Positions 10,342-19,300 of a stretch of DNA of 33,684 nucleotides are shown here, piece by piece (the first letter of the stretch is position 1; each line of letters starts with the position of its first letter). The stretch is from Larix sibirica (lineage: Eukaryota; Streptophyta; Pinopsida; Pinales; Pinaceae). The stretch lies in contig NWUY0303990012.1 in the NCBI GenBank assembly GCA_004151065.3, positions 1 through 33,684 of the forward strand, written 5' to 3'. The notes beneath the pieces were generated by a model, which did not search any database, was not told the DNA's origin, and worked only from the letters and a program-made list of their open reading frames with translations. Made by a program: the position numbers and the translations under genes.

Positions 10342-12132
10342 TCAAGGTAGGTACTCCTGTTCCGTAGGGGTAAGCCCCATCCCAGGGGAAGTTGTCCGTG
10401 GGAGCACCTCTTTAATGTGGGTACTAATCAATAAATAACTCTGCGTGGAAGCATAAGCCCCCTCTTTTACTTACCTCCCTGTATGGCTTTAACGATGGCT
10501 CAACCTCCCTGCCTTCAACCTTTGAAAGCCGCCTTCTCTGTATGGCGCGTGTGATTCTAAACAGGTGAATCATATATAACAAGCTGTAGTAAACCTCGCT
10601 CTTGTTGTGAGGTATAGCAAACCCAGTCCCATCAAACCCAGCCCCAGTAAGTAGCTTTCGTACCTTTGTGTTCTGTCTCTATTGGTAAGGCTGCCAACAA
10701 CGATCAAGCAAGCATTCATTTGTCCGTGCGTGGGACCGCCCCTATCTGCCGATGTGAGCAATCAATGCATTTACTATCCGGTGCCACTTCGCTGACTGGC
10801 ATTTATTTCCTAGCGTGACTACAATAGCCCTCTTCCTCGACCTCGAAATATACCCTGGAGGAACCATAGCTCTCGAACTCTATACCTTGACCTCACTTAC
10901 CGCTAAGGAACACACTTACCTCAAATGGAGGATTCATGGCAATGCCTTACTTATGATGCACCTGTGAAGGGTAAGACGTCTCATTGACAAACACCTGTGC
11001 TGCCGATGCCAGGGCTCTTTGACGCAATCCAGGTGGCGTCCATGCCGGTACTCGATCCAGGTGTTGAGGCACTCAATGACAGGTGGTCATTCACTCGATG
11101 GCACTAGCAGATCCAAGAGGTTATGCCCTTACTCAATGCCAAGAGTCGTCGATCCACTCAAGCCTGGTGCCGGCCCCAGACAGAGCTGGGCTAAGAGAAT
11201 ACACTTGGTGTGACTCTATTACGTCTGCTTCAATGATAATCGCACCTCTACGTTGGTTTCACTTTTTGCATCTCCACGTTTATACTACGTCCTTGCCATG
11301 AAAAAGAGAAATAGTGCAATCTTAGTTCTAATTAGTTGATGCTGTTGATCCACTTGTCGATCGAGCCAGGTTGTGATGTGAGAACTTGGCTTTTACTCGG
11401 GCTGGGTCATTCTACTCGGACTTATCCGCTATGAAACTTGCACCTCTACGTTTCACTTGGACTCGCATGGATACATGTTATATATGAGCTCGCATAGATA
11501 CATTGACAAAGTCCCTATATTTCAGAAGATTTCAGATTCTCTCTCTATGAACAACTTCAATTTCCACTCCTTCCCCCGGGGAACTTGCACCCCAAAAGTG
11601 CAGCCTGGGCCGAAACGACACTGTCCTTTCTGAACCTATATCCCTGAGCTCCAGCGAGCAAGCAAGAAGCACGTAAGTAATGCAATCCCGCCGGTTCATC
11701 TCCCCTCCAATCCCATTTCGTTTCATCTCCTAGCCATCCATCCAGCCTGCCGTTTCTTTCTTCGACCGGCCAGTAAGAGAATCTGTAATGATGCCGCCAG
11801 TAACGACTAGCAGTAGCGAGGGTCCCGGTCCTCCCCCCTCCCTAAAACGTCAAAGGATTGTCTGATGGCCCGTAAGTCTTCGTGGTTCGTTTTCCAGGTC
11901 GAAAGGTCGAAGGTAGTAAGTTCAATCGGTATCAGGCGGGCGTCTAGGTCTCGATCGGCAGTAAGCAGCAAGGTCTTTGCAGTTGTCCGCCAGTCGGCAA
12001 GGTATATATAAGCGGTAAGTCGGGTGGTCGAAGGCAGGCAGCAATTCGAAGTAAGTCCAAGCAAGCTTTGTCCCATCGAATAGTGTGAACATCGTGAAAT
12101 GGCATTCTTCATTCAATAAAACGCCACTTTCA
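10342..12132. other. No gene seen; scattered short repeats
   Basis: No recognisable gene in 1.8 kb. The tract 11015-11165 carries tcgatccagg, cactcaatg and ccaagagtcg words of the family also seen at 6780-6935 and 30175-30310; actcaatgccaagagtcg is identical at 11131-11148 and 30276-30293. At 11990-12060 ggtaagtcg/gtaagtcc words recur. The frame at 11807-12112 (minus, 101 codons) overlaps another frame on the same strand and shows no family features. Confidence 0.45.
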
Positions 12133-12162
12133 TTTCCTTGCCCTCCCTTTGGTCAAGCAAGC
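12133..12162 (+). repeat. Dispersed copy of the 31-bp repeat
   Basis: Thirty bases here, centred on ttgccctccctttggtc, are identical to 17192-17221 inside the tandem array at 17183-17259, about 5 kb away on the same strand. The identity stops after aagcaagc (then ttttcc here, ctttcc there). An exact 30-mer suggests a recent copy or gene conversion compared with the strongly diverged modules elsewhere. Confidence 0.85.
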
Positions 12163-12169
12163 TTTTCCT

Positions 12170-13430
12170 TTTGGGGGGAAAAAAGAAAGTGAAAAATAGC
12201 GTTTGCAGATAGCTAAAATGGAAATTGAAAAGTTTTATCCCGTAACTGTCTCGTCCTTTCTCCTTCCTTCTCCCTATCCTGGTTCGCTGGCCTAATCCGA
12301 CCCACTGCTACCCGTTCCTATCGTTGCTACCAGCGCAGACCCCAGATCTTAGGCAGAAGCGCGCTCAATGTGTCTTTTAAGTGAATAGTTTTTACCTCTA
12401 AGCTGAAGCCCTCGTTATCCTGACCCTGCTTGATTGGAAGGAATCACCTTTACTACATTAAATAAGCGAGTTGACTAATGGTGTAGTTGTAAGTGTAGTG
12501 GGCAGTAAGAAAGTAAGGGTCTTGGATAATCCCGGCCGGTAAGTCTTCTCTAGCAGTTCCCACAAAGCGCATTCACTCAGCGAGTAGGGCAGGTCTAGTT
12601 ATTCAGGTGGGTAGGTTGTGTGGTACCAAGGGAAAGGGTCGGGGGTGAAAGGTCAAATAGATGCTACCCCAGGTCTTCCTGAATCCACGAACTTACACTG
12701 AGTTACTTATTACGGATGGGTCAATTCGCCCAAGACTTTTAGTAGCAGCTTCCTTTGCTCCCCCGATTCTGGCTGGATGAAATGGCGGGACGGAGAGCCG
12801 GATGGAGAGATGGACAGGCTTATTACTGCCAGTAAATGCCCAGACAGCCATGCTTTTTTTATCGCACTTTACTTTAGGAATCTTAGGAGGTATAGCACTA
12901 TTACTATTTACTGCCTACTTGCCTTTAGACCGCTTAGTCAGTGGGTGGGTTGGATCCTTCCTTGGGAACTGCCTGATTATCTTCTATATACTGCCATCAC
13001 TTAAGAAACACGCGGCTGAATACCTTCTGTCGTAACCTTCTTCTCTTGCTACCCATGCCTTCATTATCGCTGGATTACATAGCAGGCAGGGCGGCTGGAT
13101 AGCGGTCATTACCGAACAAGGAGGCAAGTGTGAAACCGGCAGCACGCTTTTGCATAAAAGACCTATGGCGATTGATCCCGGCCAGCAGCTTAAGAGAAAC
13201 AAGCAGATAGAACCCTTTTCTTTCACCTCACACGTACGTATACAACATCATCTGTCTGTTGGCCCGGCTCACTCACACTACGTCGGTTGGTTGTTTGTCC
13301 GCCAGAATGCCCACTAAGGAGGACCCTGAATGCTCCCTTTGGAAGGAAACAAGACTGCTACTTGGGAAGGTAAAAACCAGAACCTCATCATCAATAAAAT
13401 ACGCCTGTGACCCTTGTTCTACTACCTCAC
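12170..13430. other. No gene seen
   Basis: Two overlapping plus-strand frames (12777-13035, about 75 codons each) include a hydrophobic stretch (TLGILGGIALLLFTAYLPL) that could span a membrane, but I recognise no protein and the two frames compete. ttggaaggaatcacct occurs at about 12433-12448 and 5838-5853. The rest shows no supported feature. Confidence 0.4.
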
Positions 13431-15960
13431 TTAACACTAAGTGGAGACCCGGTGGTTTCAGCGTGGAGCTAGTGAAATTAGGAAGACCACGTATATATGC
13501 GCTTTAAACCTGCCCATTTGGAAGAGCAGCTACTAGGTAGGGGAATACAGGTTTTTGCACCTGCCCCCGGCTCGGCCCCGGGCTGCACCTAGAGCGAGAG
13601 GAGGAGACCTGGGTTCAGCAGAGCCAGTTAGAGCCAGTTAGATAGAGATAGCAACATCTGAGATAGAGATAGAAACATCGTATATAAAGCAAACTTAGAC
13701 ATGGTTGTTCCAAGGTGTAGAGGCCAAGGTGTAGAGGCCAAGGTGTAGAGCCAACAAGGTAGAGCTAGTGGAATTAGATTCTAGGAGCAATGTCTCTATG
13801 CCGAAATCATATATTAACTTGTATATGTGGCAATTGAAACTAGGTAGGTTCAACTCTTAGGTAGGTCTGGCTGCTATGACTAGGTCTTTACCAAGCGGAG
13901 TCTATGAACCCAGCAACAGCTCTGGCATTGGGGCACCTGCGACTACTAGCGGGACTTTAGGCAGGTGCAACGTCTCTATGCCGATATCATAAATAAACCA
14001 ATTGAGATGGAACTGGTGGTTTCTTGGTCGGATCGGAATAGGTAGGTCTAGTAGGAGTAGCCTCCAGAGTAGTCCCAGGTCCAAGTGTAGATAGCAACAT
14101 CATAAATTAATATGTTGTAGTAGGTCTGGTAGAGATGGCAACATCATATATGAACCACGTAGAGATGCGTAGTAGAAACGTAGATATGGCTGCGTAGAGG
14201 TCTGCAGGTTGTAAGGTTGACTAGGTCTTATATCCTAGAGGCAAAGGAGAGGACACTAGAGCTAGCTCTTCTTAGCTTAGTTATACATGTAACATAATAT
14301 ATGACCACGTCACGTGGATATGCAATATCGTATAGTAGTCCAAATGGAGTAGCTGCTGTAGATTGGATTGAACTCTAGGGCGGGAAGGCCTTTGCACATT
14401 TCCCATGGAGAGCTCTGTGGAGACCACAGCCTCAGCGTCAGGACTTCTCTATGGCCATATCATATATTAACATTTGTAGAGTGGATATGCAGATCCAAGT
14501 GTAAACGTCTCCATGCGAAATACGGAGGACTGGGGCTAGTTGTATGATGCGAGATCCTCAATGGAGATAAAATCGGTATGCCAGGACTTAGCAAGTTCAA
14601 CCCCTGCCATAGTGCCAGGACGTAGCCGCCAGGGCTTATCCATCTACCATAGCATGGCCAGGCAGGAATTATCCATGCCAATTGAAACTAGCTCATAGTA
14701 GGTAGCATGGGCCAGCAGGACCACTTCTCCATGCGAGCCCAAGTGAAACCATATTTATGCCAATATTGTATATGAGCACTAGTAGAGATATAGTAGAGCC
14801 TCCGGAATCCCAGGTCCAAATAGGCATAGGCCTTTAAAATGTAGAAATGCTAGTCCAGCAGTAGAGCTAGTAGAACTAGATTCAGTGGGATTAGAGTCTA
14901 GGAGCAACGTATATATGCGAGTTTATACTTGCTCATAATGTCTCCATATGTAAGTATAGAACGTAGAGCTAGTGGAATTTAGATCCACCTCGGGGGAGCA
15001 AAGTAGATATGGCAACATCGTGTAACAGGTAGAGTGGCTATGAAGATCCAAGTGCAGACGTAGATGCAAGTGAAAGTGTCAACGCCGGTTATATCATATA
15101 TGAACCACGTGGAGAGACCATATGGATTGAAGGGCACGCGGGTTCATCATGGCAGGTAGAAATGCTGATATCATAGATGAACTAGTGGAGATCTATCTAG
15201 TAGGAGCTTCCAGAGTTTAAGCAGGTCCAACATAGGCCCAATATAATATAAGTGGAATTTCAGAGCCAGGTAGAGTAGATATGGCTACATCATATATGAA
15301 CCACGTAGAGACCACTCAGAGTCGTAACCGAGAGCGGATTCTCTGAGACCAGCAGCTCTGGCAACGGCACCAGGCCTTAGTCGTGGATCATCTCCACCAG
15401 CATAAACTAGTCCGAACTCTCTAGGTTTCACTGGGACTGGCATTCTGGCTTTCACAAGGCTAGCAGAACATTGGTCAGCTGCTTCCACAGGTTAGGCAAA
15501 TCCAAGTGCAAACGTATCTATCTACATCGTGTATCTACCCTGTATGGCATCAACTCTAGGTCTAGTAGGAGTCTCCAGACTAGAGTCCCAGCCCAGGTAA
15601 ATAGGTATATTTCCAATTTCTCACAGTAGAGCTAGTGGAACTAGATTATAGGAGCCTAGTTTTCCGGGTATGCAATATCGTCTAGTAAAAGCTAGTTTAC
15701 CAAGTGTGAAACGTACGTATAGATGCTAGTCCAAGTGCAAATGTCTCTATGACACCATCATATGTGAAAACTAGGGAGACTAGAAGTGACTCTTAGGCCG
15801 GAGACCCGGTTACAGCAGAGCCAGGTATATATGGTGACATCGTAGCATGATCCAAGCTGATCGGTCCCAGGAGCCCAGTAAAATATGGAATTAGGAGGAC
15901 CAACTAGATATGCAATATAATATAGTAATAGTTTGAGTAGAAGATCCCCGGACGGAAAGC
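13430..15960 (+). repeat. 2.5-kb field of shuffled short repeat modules
   Basis: At least four modules recur in changing order. (1) catatatgaaccacgtagaga: 14141-14165, 15091-15115, 15287-15311, weaker at 14291-14310. (2) gtagagctagtggaa with ttagattctaggagcaa: 13759-13800, 14861-14910, 14963-14985, 15626-15655. (3) tccaagtg(c/t)aaacgt followed by ctctatg-like words: 14080, 14494, 15047, 15501, 15730. (4) tctagtaggag with a tccagag word and often ccaggtcc: 14047, 15196, 15561. There is no constant period. The frames of 60-73 codons inside (for example 13902-14084 and 15285-15488) are by-products. Functional role unknown. Confidence 0.75.
13621..13750 (+). repeat. Local tandem duplications inside the field
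   Basis: gagccagtta is duplicated head to tail at 13621-13640. gatagagatagcaacatct and gatagagatagaaacatcg follow at 13641-13680. ccaaggtgtagag(g) is present three times in tandem with a 14-bp period at 13710-13750. These exact small tandems show slippage-type growth at the left edge of the module field. Confidence 0.8.
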
Positions 15961-16371
15961 GGAAGGGAAGAAGGAAAGATTGCGATCCACCAAACGATAA
16001 GATTTATTATGTTACCATGTTACCACCAGAAGAAAGACATTGAGCCAAGTTGGTTACTTAACGAGCATATACACATTAGGCTATGTTTTCCAATCTTTAT
16101 TTTGAAGGAGACAGTAATTGCCAATTGGAAGCTACTAATAGTCTCTTGATGCACTTGTTTTCAGAAGTTTATAATGCACGGTGTATAATGATGATGAATA
16201 TTACATGGGACTTTCAAAATAATGTTGCTATTAAGATTGAGTGGGCTTCTTAAGCTGGCTGGTCATAGAGTTTAGAGAATGGGAAGAACTACGGATTCAC
16301 TTTGGAATCTGATGCTGATGCTTATGCTGCTGGTCGCGGTATGAGCGGAGGGCACACGGATGTAGTCCCCA

Positions 16372-16394
16372 GTGTGAGGTGCACCAATTACCCT
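16372..16394 (+). repeat. Dispersed 23-bp repeat, copy 1
   Basis: Twenty-three bases including gaggtgcaccaattaccct are identical to 33325-33347 on the same strand, about 17 kb away. In both places one frame reads CEVHQLP. Flanks on both sides are unrelated by eye. Confidence 0.8.
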
Positions 16395-16405
16395 AACAAC
16401 TTCTC

Positions 16406-16441
16406 CATGGTCAAGTGTATCAGCATGGTCAAGTGTATCAG
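16406..16441 (+). repeat. Exact 18-bp tandem duplication
   Basis: catggtcaagtgtatcag occurs at 16406-16423 and immediately again at 16424-16441 without a mismatch, so the duplication is recent compared with other repeats here. Eighteen is a multiple of three, so both strands' frames stay open across it (16272-16520 minus, 16302-16484 plus). Confidence 0.9.
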
Positions 16442-16564
16442 CAGCAGGTGGGGTGCCCAATCTGCTCAATGCCAAAGTGAGTAGCTCTATAAGAAACATG
16501 CATTTGGAACGAAAAATCAAACATCAAATGGACACCACCTAAGAGAGATAGAAAGTTTGACTTA

Positions 16565-17180
16565 ACAAGAGAATTTAAGGCAAGAACATTTCTCTGTATG
16601 AACTGGGCTAGCTTCAGTCTATGTCCATTTCCTTTTTCCACTAATAAGAGCATAGGGTATATAAGTTATATATGTAATTATTCTCCATATTTCCACAATA
16701 GAGATAGAATATTATTTCTTTTATTCCCTCCATAGTGGCATGGGCACTCTAGGCTGCTCTCTTAAGCTTAAGGCGGCTTCTTACCATGGACAAAGGCCTA
16801 AGGCATTGGACTAAATAAGATAGACCTTTTTACAATCCAGTTCCTAGGAGACTCTGATTGAGAAGATCAATGGGACTACTTGGTTCGGCGGAGCAGGCAA
16901 TAATAAAAGTTAGGGTAACCAGATCTGACAAAACCTCCTAAGTTACTATTTGGGTGGGGGGGCGTACCTCAGGCGAGTCCCTCCGAGTCCTTATCATATG
17001 TGTTTTTTCCTATATGAAACCCTTCCTTGTTGGGGATAATCTTCCATCCGGGTTGAAAACTTGCATTTGGGCTTGTTTGAACTCGCTTGATTCATTTTAT
17101 AATTCCAAGCAAGCACCTACCTTTGGCCTGTGGCGCCTTAATCCTCAAGTTAAGGAATTAAAACCCTTGCTCTCCTAATG
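16565..17180. other. No gene seen
   Basis: A 74-codon plus-strand frame at 16954-17178 is not recognised. gcttaaggcggcttctta and similar words near 16765-16785 are mildly repetitive. I find no RNA gene or mobile element. Confidence 0.4.
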
Positions 17181-17182
17181 TA

Positions 17183-17259
17183 AAGCAAGCCTTTCCTTGC
17201 CCTCCCTTTGGTCAAGCAAGCCTTTCCTTGCCCTCCCTTTGGTCAAGCAAGCCTTTCCT
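17183..17259 (+). repeat. 31-bp tandem repeat, 2.5 copies
   Basis: Units at 17183-17213 and 17214-17244 are identical and begin aagcaagcctttcc. A partial third unit covers 17245-17259 before the sequence changes. Thirty bases of the unit also occur singly at 12133-12162. Perfect identity points to recent slippage or recombination. Confidence 0.92.
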
Positions 17260-17279
17260 ATTGAAACGCTTTTCTATAT

Positions 17280-17620
17280 ACATGCCTTCTAGCTTGATTA
17301 AGGCTTTTCCAGGCATAACCAGGAGCACTAGTCCAAGCAGTACCAGCATCAGCAGTTCCATCAGAAGTTCCAAGATAAGTTTCAGGAGCAGTGTTCCCAG
17401 CGTCAATAGTTTAACCAACATTTTCATAATCAGTTTAAGTAGCATAATTCCCAGCAATCCCAGCAGAAGGATTCCCAGCAAGTAGAGTAGCACCAGCAGT
17501 TGACCCAGGATCACTAGCCTCATCAGCAACGGTTGAACCAGCTTCATTCCTGGCAGTACCAAGATAAGTTCCCGTAGCAGTTCAAAGAGCATTCCAAGCA
17601 TTCTCAGGATCATTCCAATA
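17280..17620 (-). repeat. Triplet-periodic low-complexity tract
   Basis: Read on the minus strand, nearly every triplet in one frame is of RNY type (GCT, ACT, GGT, GAT, AAT). That frame would encode Gly/Ala/Thr/Asp/Asn-rich protein such as SDGTADAGTAWTSAPGYAW, with about three stops in 110 codons. The shifted frame is open for 150 codons (17212-17664, GTG start) and gives a Leu-rich artefact. I read the tract as a degenerate trinucleotide or hexanucleotide-type repeat, or as a decayed repetitive protein gene. The 150-codon ORF is explained by the triplet bias, so it is not called a gene. Confidence 0.6.
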
Positions 17621-17877
17621 ATGGAATAACAGGACAAGCCAATGGTGAGCGGGTTCTTTGTCACGGAGCTATTCTGTGAATCAGGTGGGTCATCTCTATG
17701 GAAAGGATATGAATGGCGTTCTTATTTCATTAGTTTGAAAGTTTAGTTGAGTTCCGTCAAGCAGGTTTAAAAAGCAGCATGCAATCTATTTATTTTGACG
17801 AGTGAAGGATCTCCGTGCCCTGATCCAATCGTGCTTAACCAAGAGGATTCCAGCTATACTGTACTTGCTATATTTCG

Positions 17878-17956
17878 TTTATAAGCAGGGTTAGAACCTG
17901 GAGTCTTCGGGTCATTAGCCCAGCAAGTTTATCAATTAGTCTAATACTACCCCAAA
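17878..17956 (-). pseudogene. trnfM: Decayed initiator tRNA-Met (plant mitochondrial trnfM type)
   Basis: Read on the minus strand, the segment from the anticodon stem to the T stem matches the remembered plant mitochondrial trnfM at roughly 30 of 38 positions, including GACC-GAAGACT-CAGGTTC. The 5' GGGGTA is also present. The anticodon loop is CTAATGA where trnfM has CTCATGA, so the anticodon (17914-17916) reads AAU, not CAU. The D region carries about 5 extra bases, the acceptor ends (TTTGGGG against TTATAAA) no longer pair, and the T stem has one mismatch. It cannot fold as a normal tRNA. This is the best single pointer to a mitochondrial origin of the window. Confidence 0.7.
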
Positions 17957-17959
17957 GCA

Positions 17960-19300
17960 TCTGTTTGTCTCCCAAAACACTATTTGAAAGTGCACTCACT
18001 CCACTCTATGGAAGAATTATGATTGAAACAACTATGTTATGTTAAATCGCAGTTATGCCGCAATAGATATTACAATGAAGAAGGTAGGGGGATTACATAA
18101 AGCCCGGTCGGACTGGCATGTTGGCTACAACAATAAAAGTTGAAACACTTACTGTATTGAAATGGTACCCGGGCGTAAACACACTTTTGAAAAAGAAAGG
18201 AAAGAATGCCTGGGTCTGGCCCGAGGAGTATTCGTGATTCACTCCGATTGGGCTATTGTTGGGCTATTGGATAGAATAAGGCGTCCCTTCTTCCCGGCTC
18301 CCCTTTTTCGGATTGTGTTGCCTCGAGATAAAGATTTATATATTATGCTGTTGGAACTGCAGGAAATGAATAGATCAATCGCAACGAGCGAGTCATAATT
18401 CAGGTTATTCGTCCCGAGCAACCCTTTCTTATTAGAGAAATAGGCAACTACCTTTTGATCTTTCTTTTATTAAAAGCACGCACATAGATCACACGCGTAG
18501 AAGGCGCTACCTTTTGGTGACTACTCAAGCGAACCCTGTTAAAAAAATATATCACATAAAGCTTCTCCTTTTCATTATCTCTTCTAATTATCTCGGCCAG
18601 GCTAAAATGATCGAAATGGTCTTTTATCACTATCACATGGCACATTTGAGCCCGAACCTTCAATCTGGGGAACTTTATTCTTATATCCTAAAGAGAAAAA
18701 GTCTCATTCTATAATGTCTTTCAGATTGATGGATGTCGGACGGGGTGGATCTATCAATGAAGCCTTACAACCGTACCCCTTTAGGAGTGTTTCACGCGTT
18801 AGCTTGAGCCTTTGTGATTGATCTTCATCTCAGTTTTGACGCGAATTCATTCCTTCGATGAGTAACAGCTGTATCCTTCCCACTCAGGATTGAGGAAACT
18901 CGGAATCAAAGAATGACCCGGTACTTTCTTATTCGGGGTTCTCCGCTTTCCGGGGGGGACTTAACTGGTGGTCGCTCCAACTCGTTTATTCCCTCCCGTT
19001 CCCTAAAGTTGGGTTATGACCGGGTTTCATGATGAGACTTGACCAAAGCTATTATTCTTATTCTTCTATGAAGTAAAAAAGAAGACATGATCATCTGGCT
19101 GCGCTCAGCCCCACAATCCATGCAGAGTGAATCGGAAATTTCCTAATTAGAAAGAAAGGTACGATGCTGCCTGTCAGGTCCAGTATTCGAATGCTTCCTG
19201 GATGAAGCTACATCTATGCTCACCCAGTTATGTGAGTGAATGGGAAAGTTGTTGTTCCTCTTTCACAAAATAGATTGTAATGACTGCTGAACACCTTAGA
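17960..19300. other. No gene recognised
   Basis: About 1.3 kb without a recognised gene. A 78-codon frame at 18162-18398 and a stretch near 18900-19010 (frame MTRYFLIRGSPLSGGD, then stops) look slightly protein-like, but I could not match either to a mitochondrial or plastid gene. The G-run at 18952-18958 is a likely slippage site. Confidence 0.4.

Larger units (their letters stand above)
16060..16560 (+). mobile_element. Possible Copia-like RNase H relic, weak
   Basis: Suggestive only. A TLGYVF segment (about 16070-16090) resembles the start of the Copia RNase H region, and near 16500-16550 the DNA reads, across two frames, ER-KI-KH-MD and HHLRE elements like the conserved ER-TKH-I-x-HF-x-RE region near its end. 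Everything between is interrupted by stops. The 23 bp at 16372-16394 also occur at 33325-33347, where a somewhat better Copia-like tail is seen. Confidence 0.2.

Noticed and set aside
12777-13035. Possible membrane protein (overlapping frames with a hydrophobic stretch)
   Set aside because: Two frames compete, both short, with no match to known organelle membrane proteins.
13759-15655. tRNA D-arm resemblance of gtagagctagtgg words
   Set aside because: No anticodon or T arm follows any copy; the resemblance is limited to a few bases.
13430-15960. CRISPR-like array
   Set aside because: Modules vary in sequence, order and spacing. There is no constant repeat-spacer pattern and no cas gene.
17212-17664. 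150-codon minus-strand ORF
   Set aside because: GTG start and Leu-rich product explained by the triplet-periodic repeat read in a shifted frame.
18890-19020. Possible mitochondrial gene fragment (RGSPLSGGD frame)
   Set aside because: Could not be matched to matR, ccm, nad or ribosomal proteins, and stops follow shortly.
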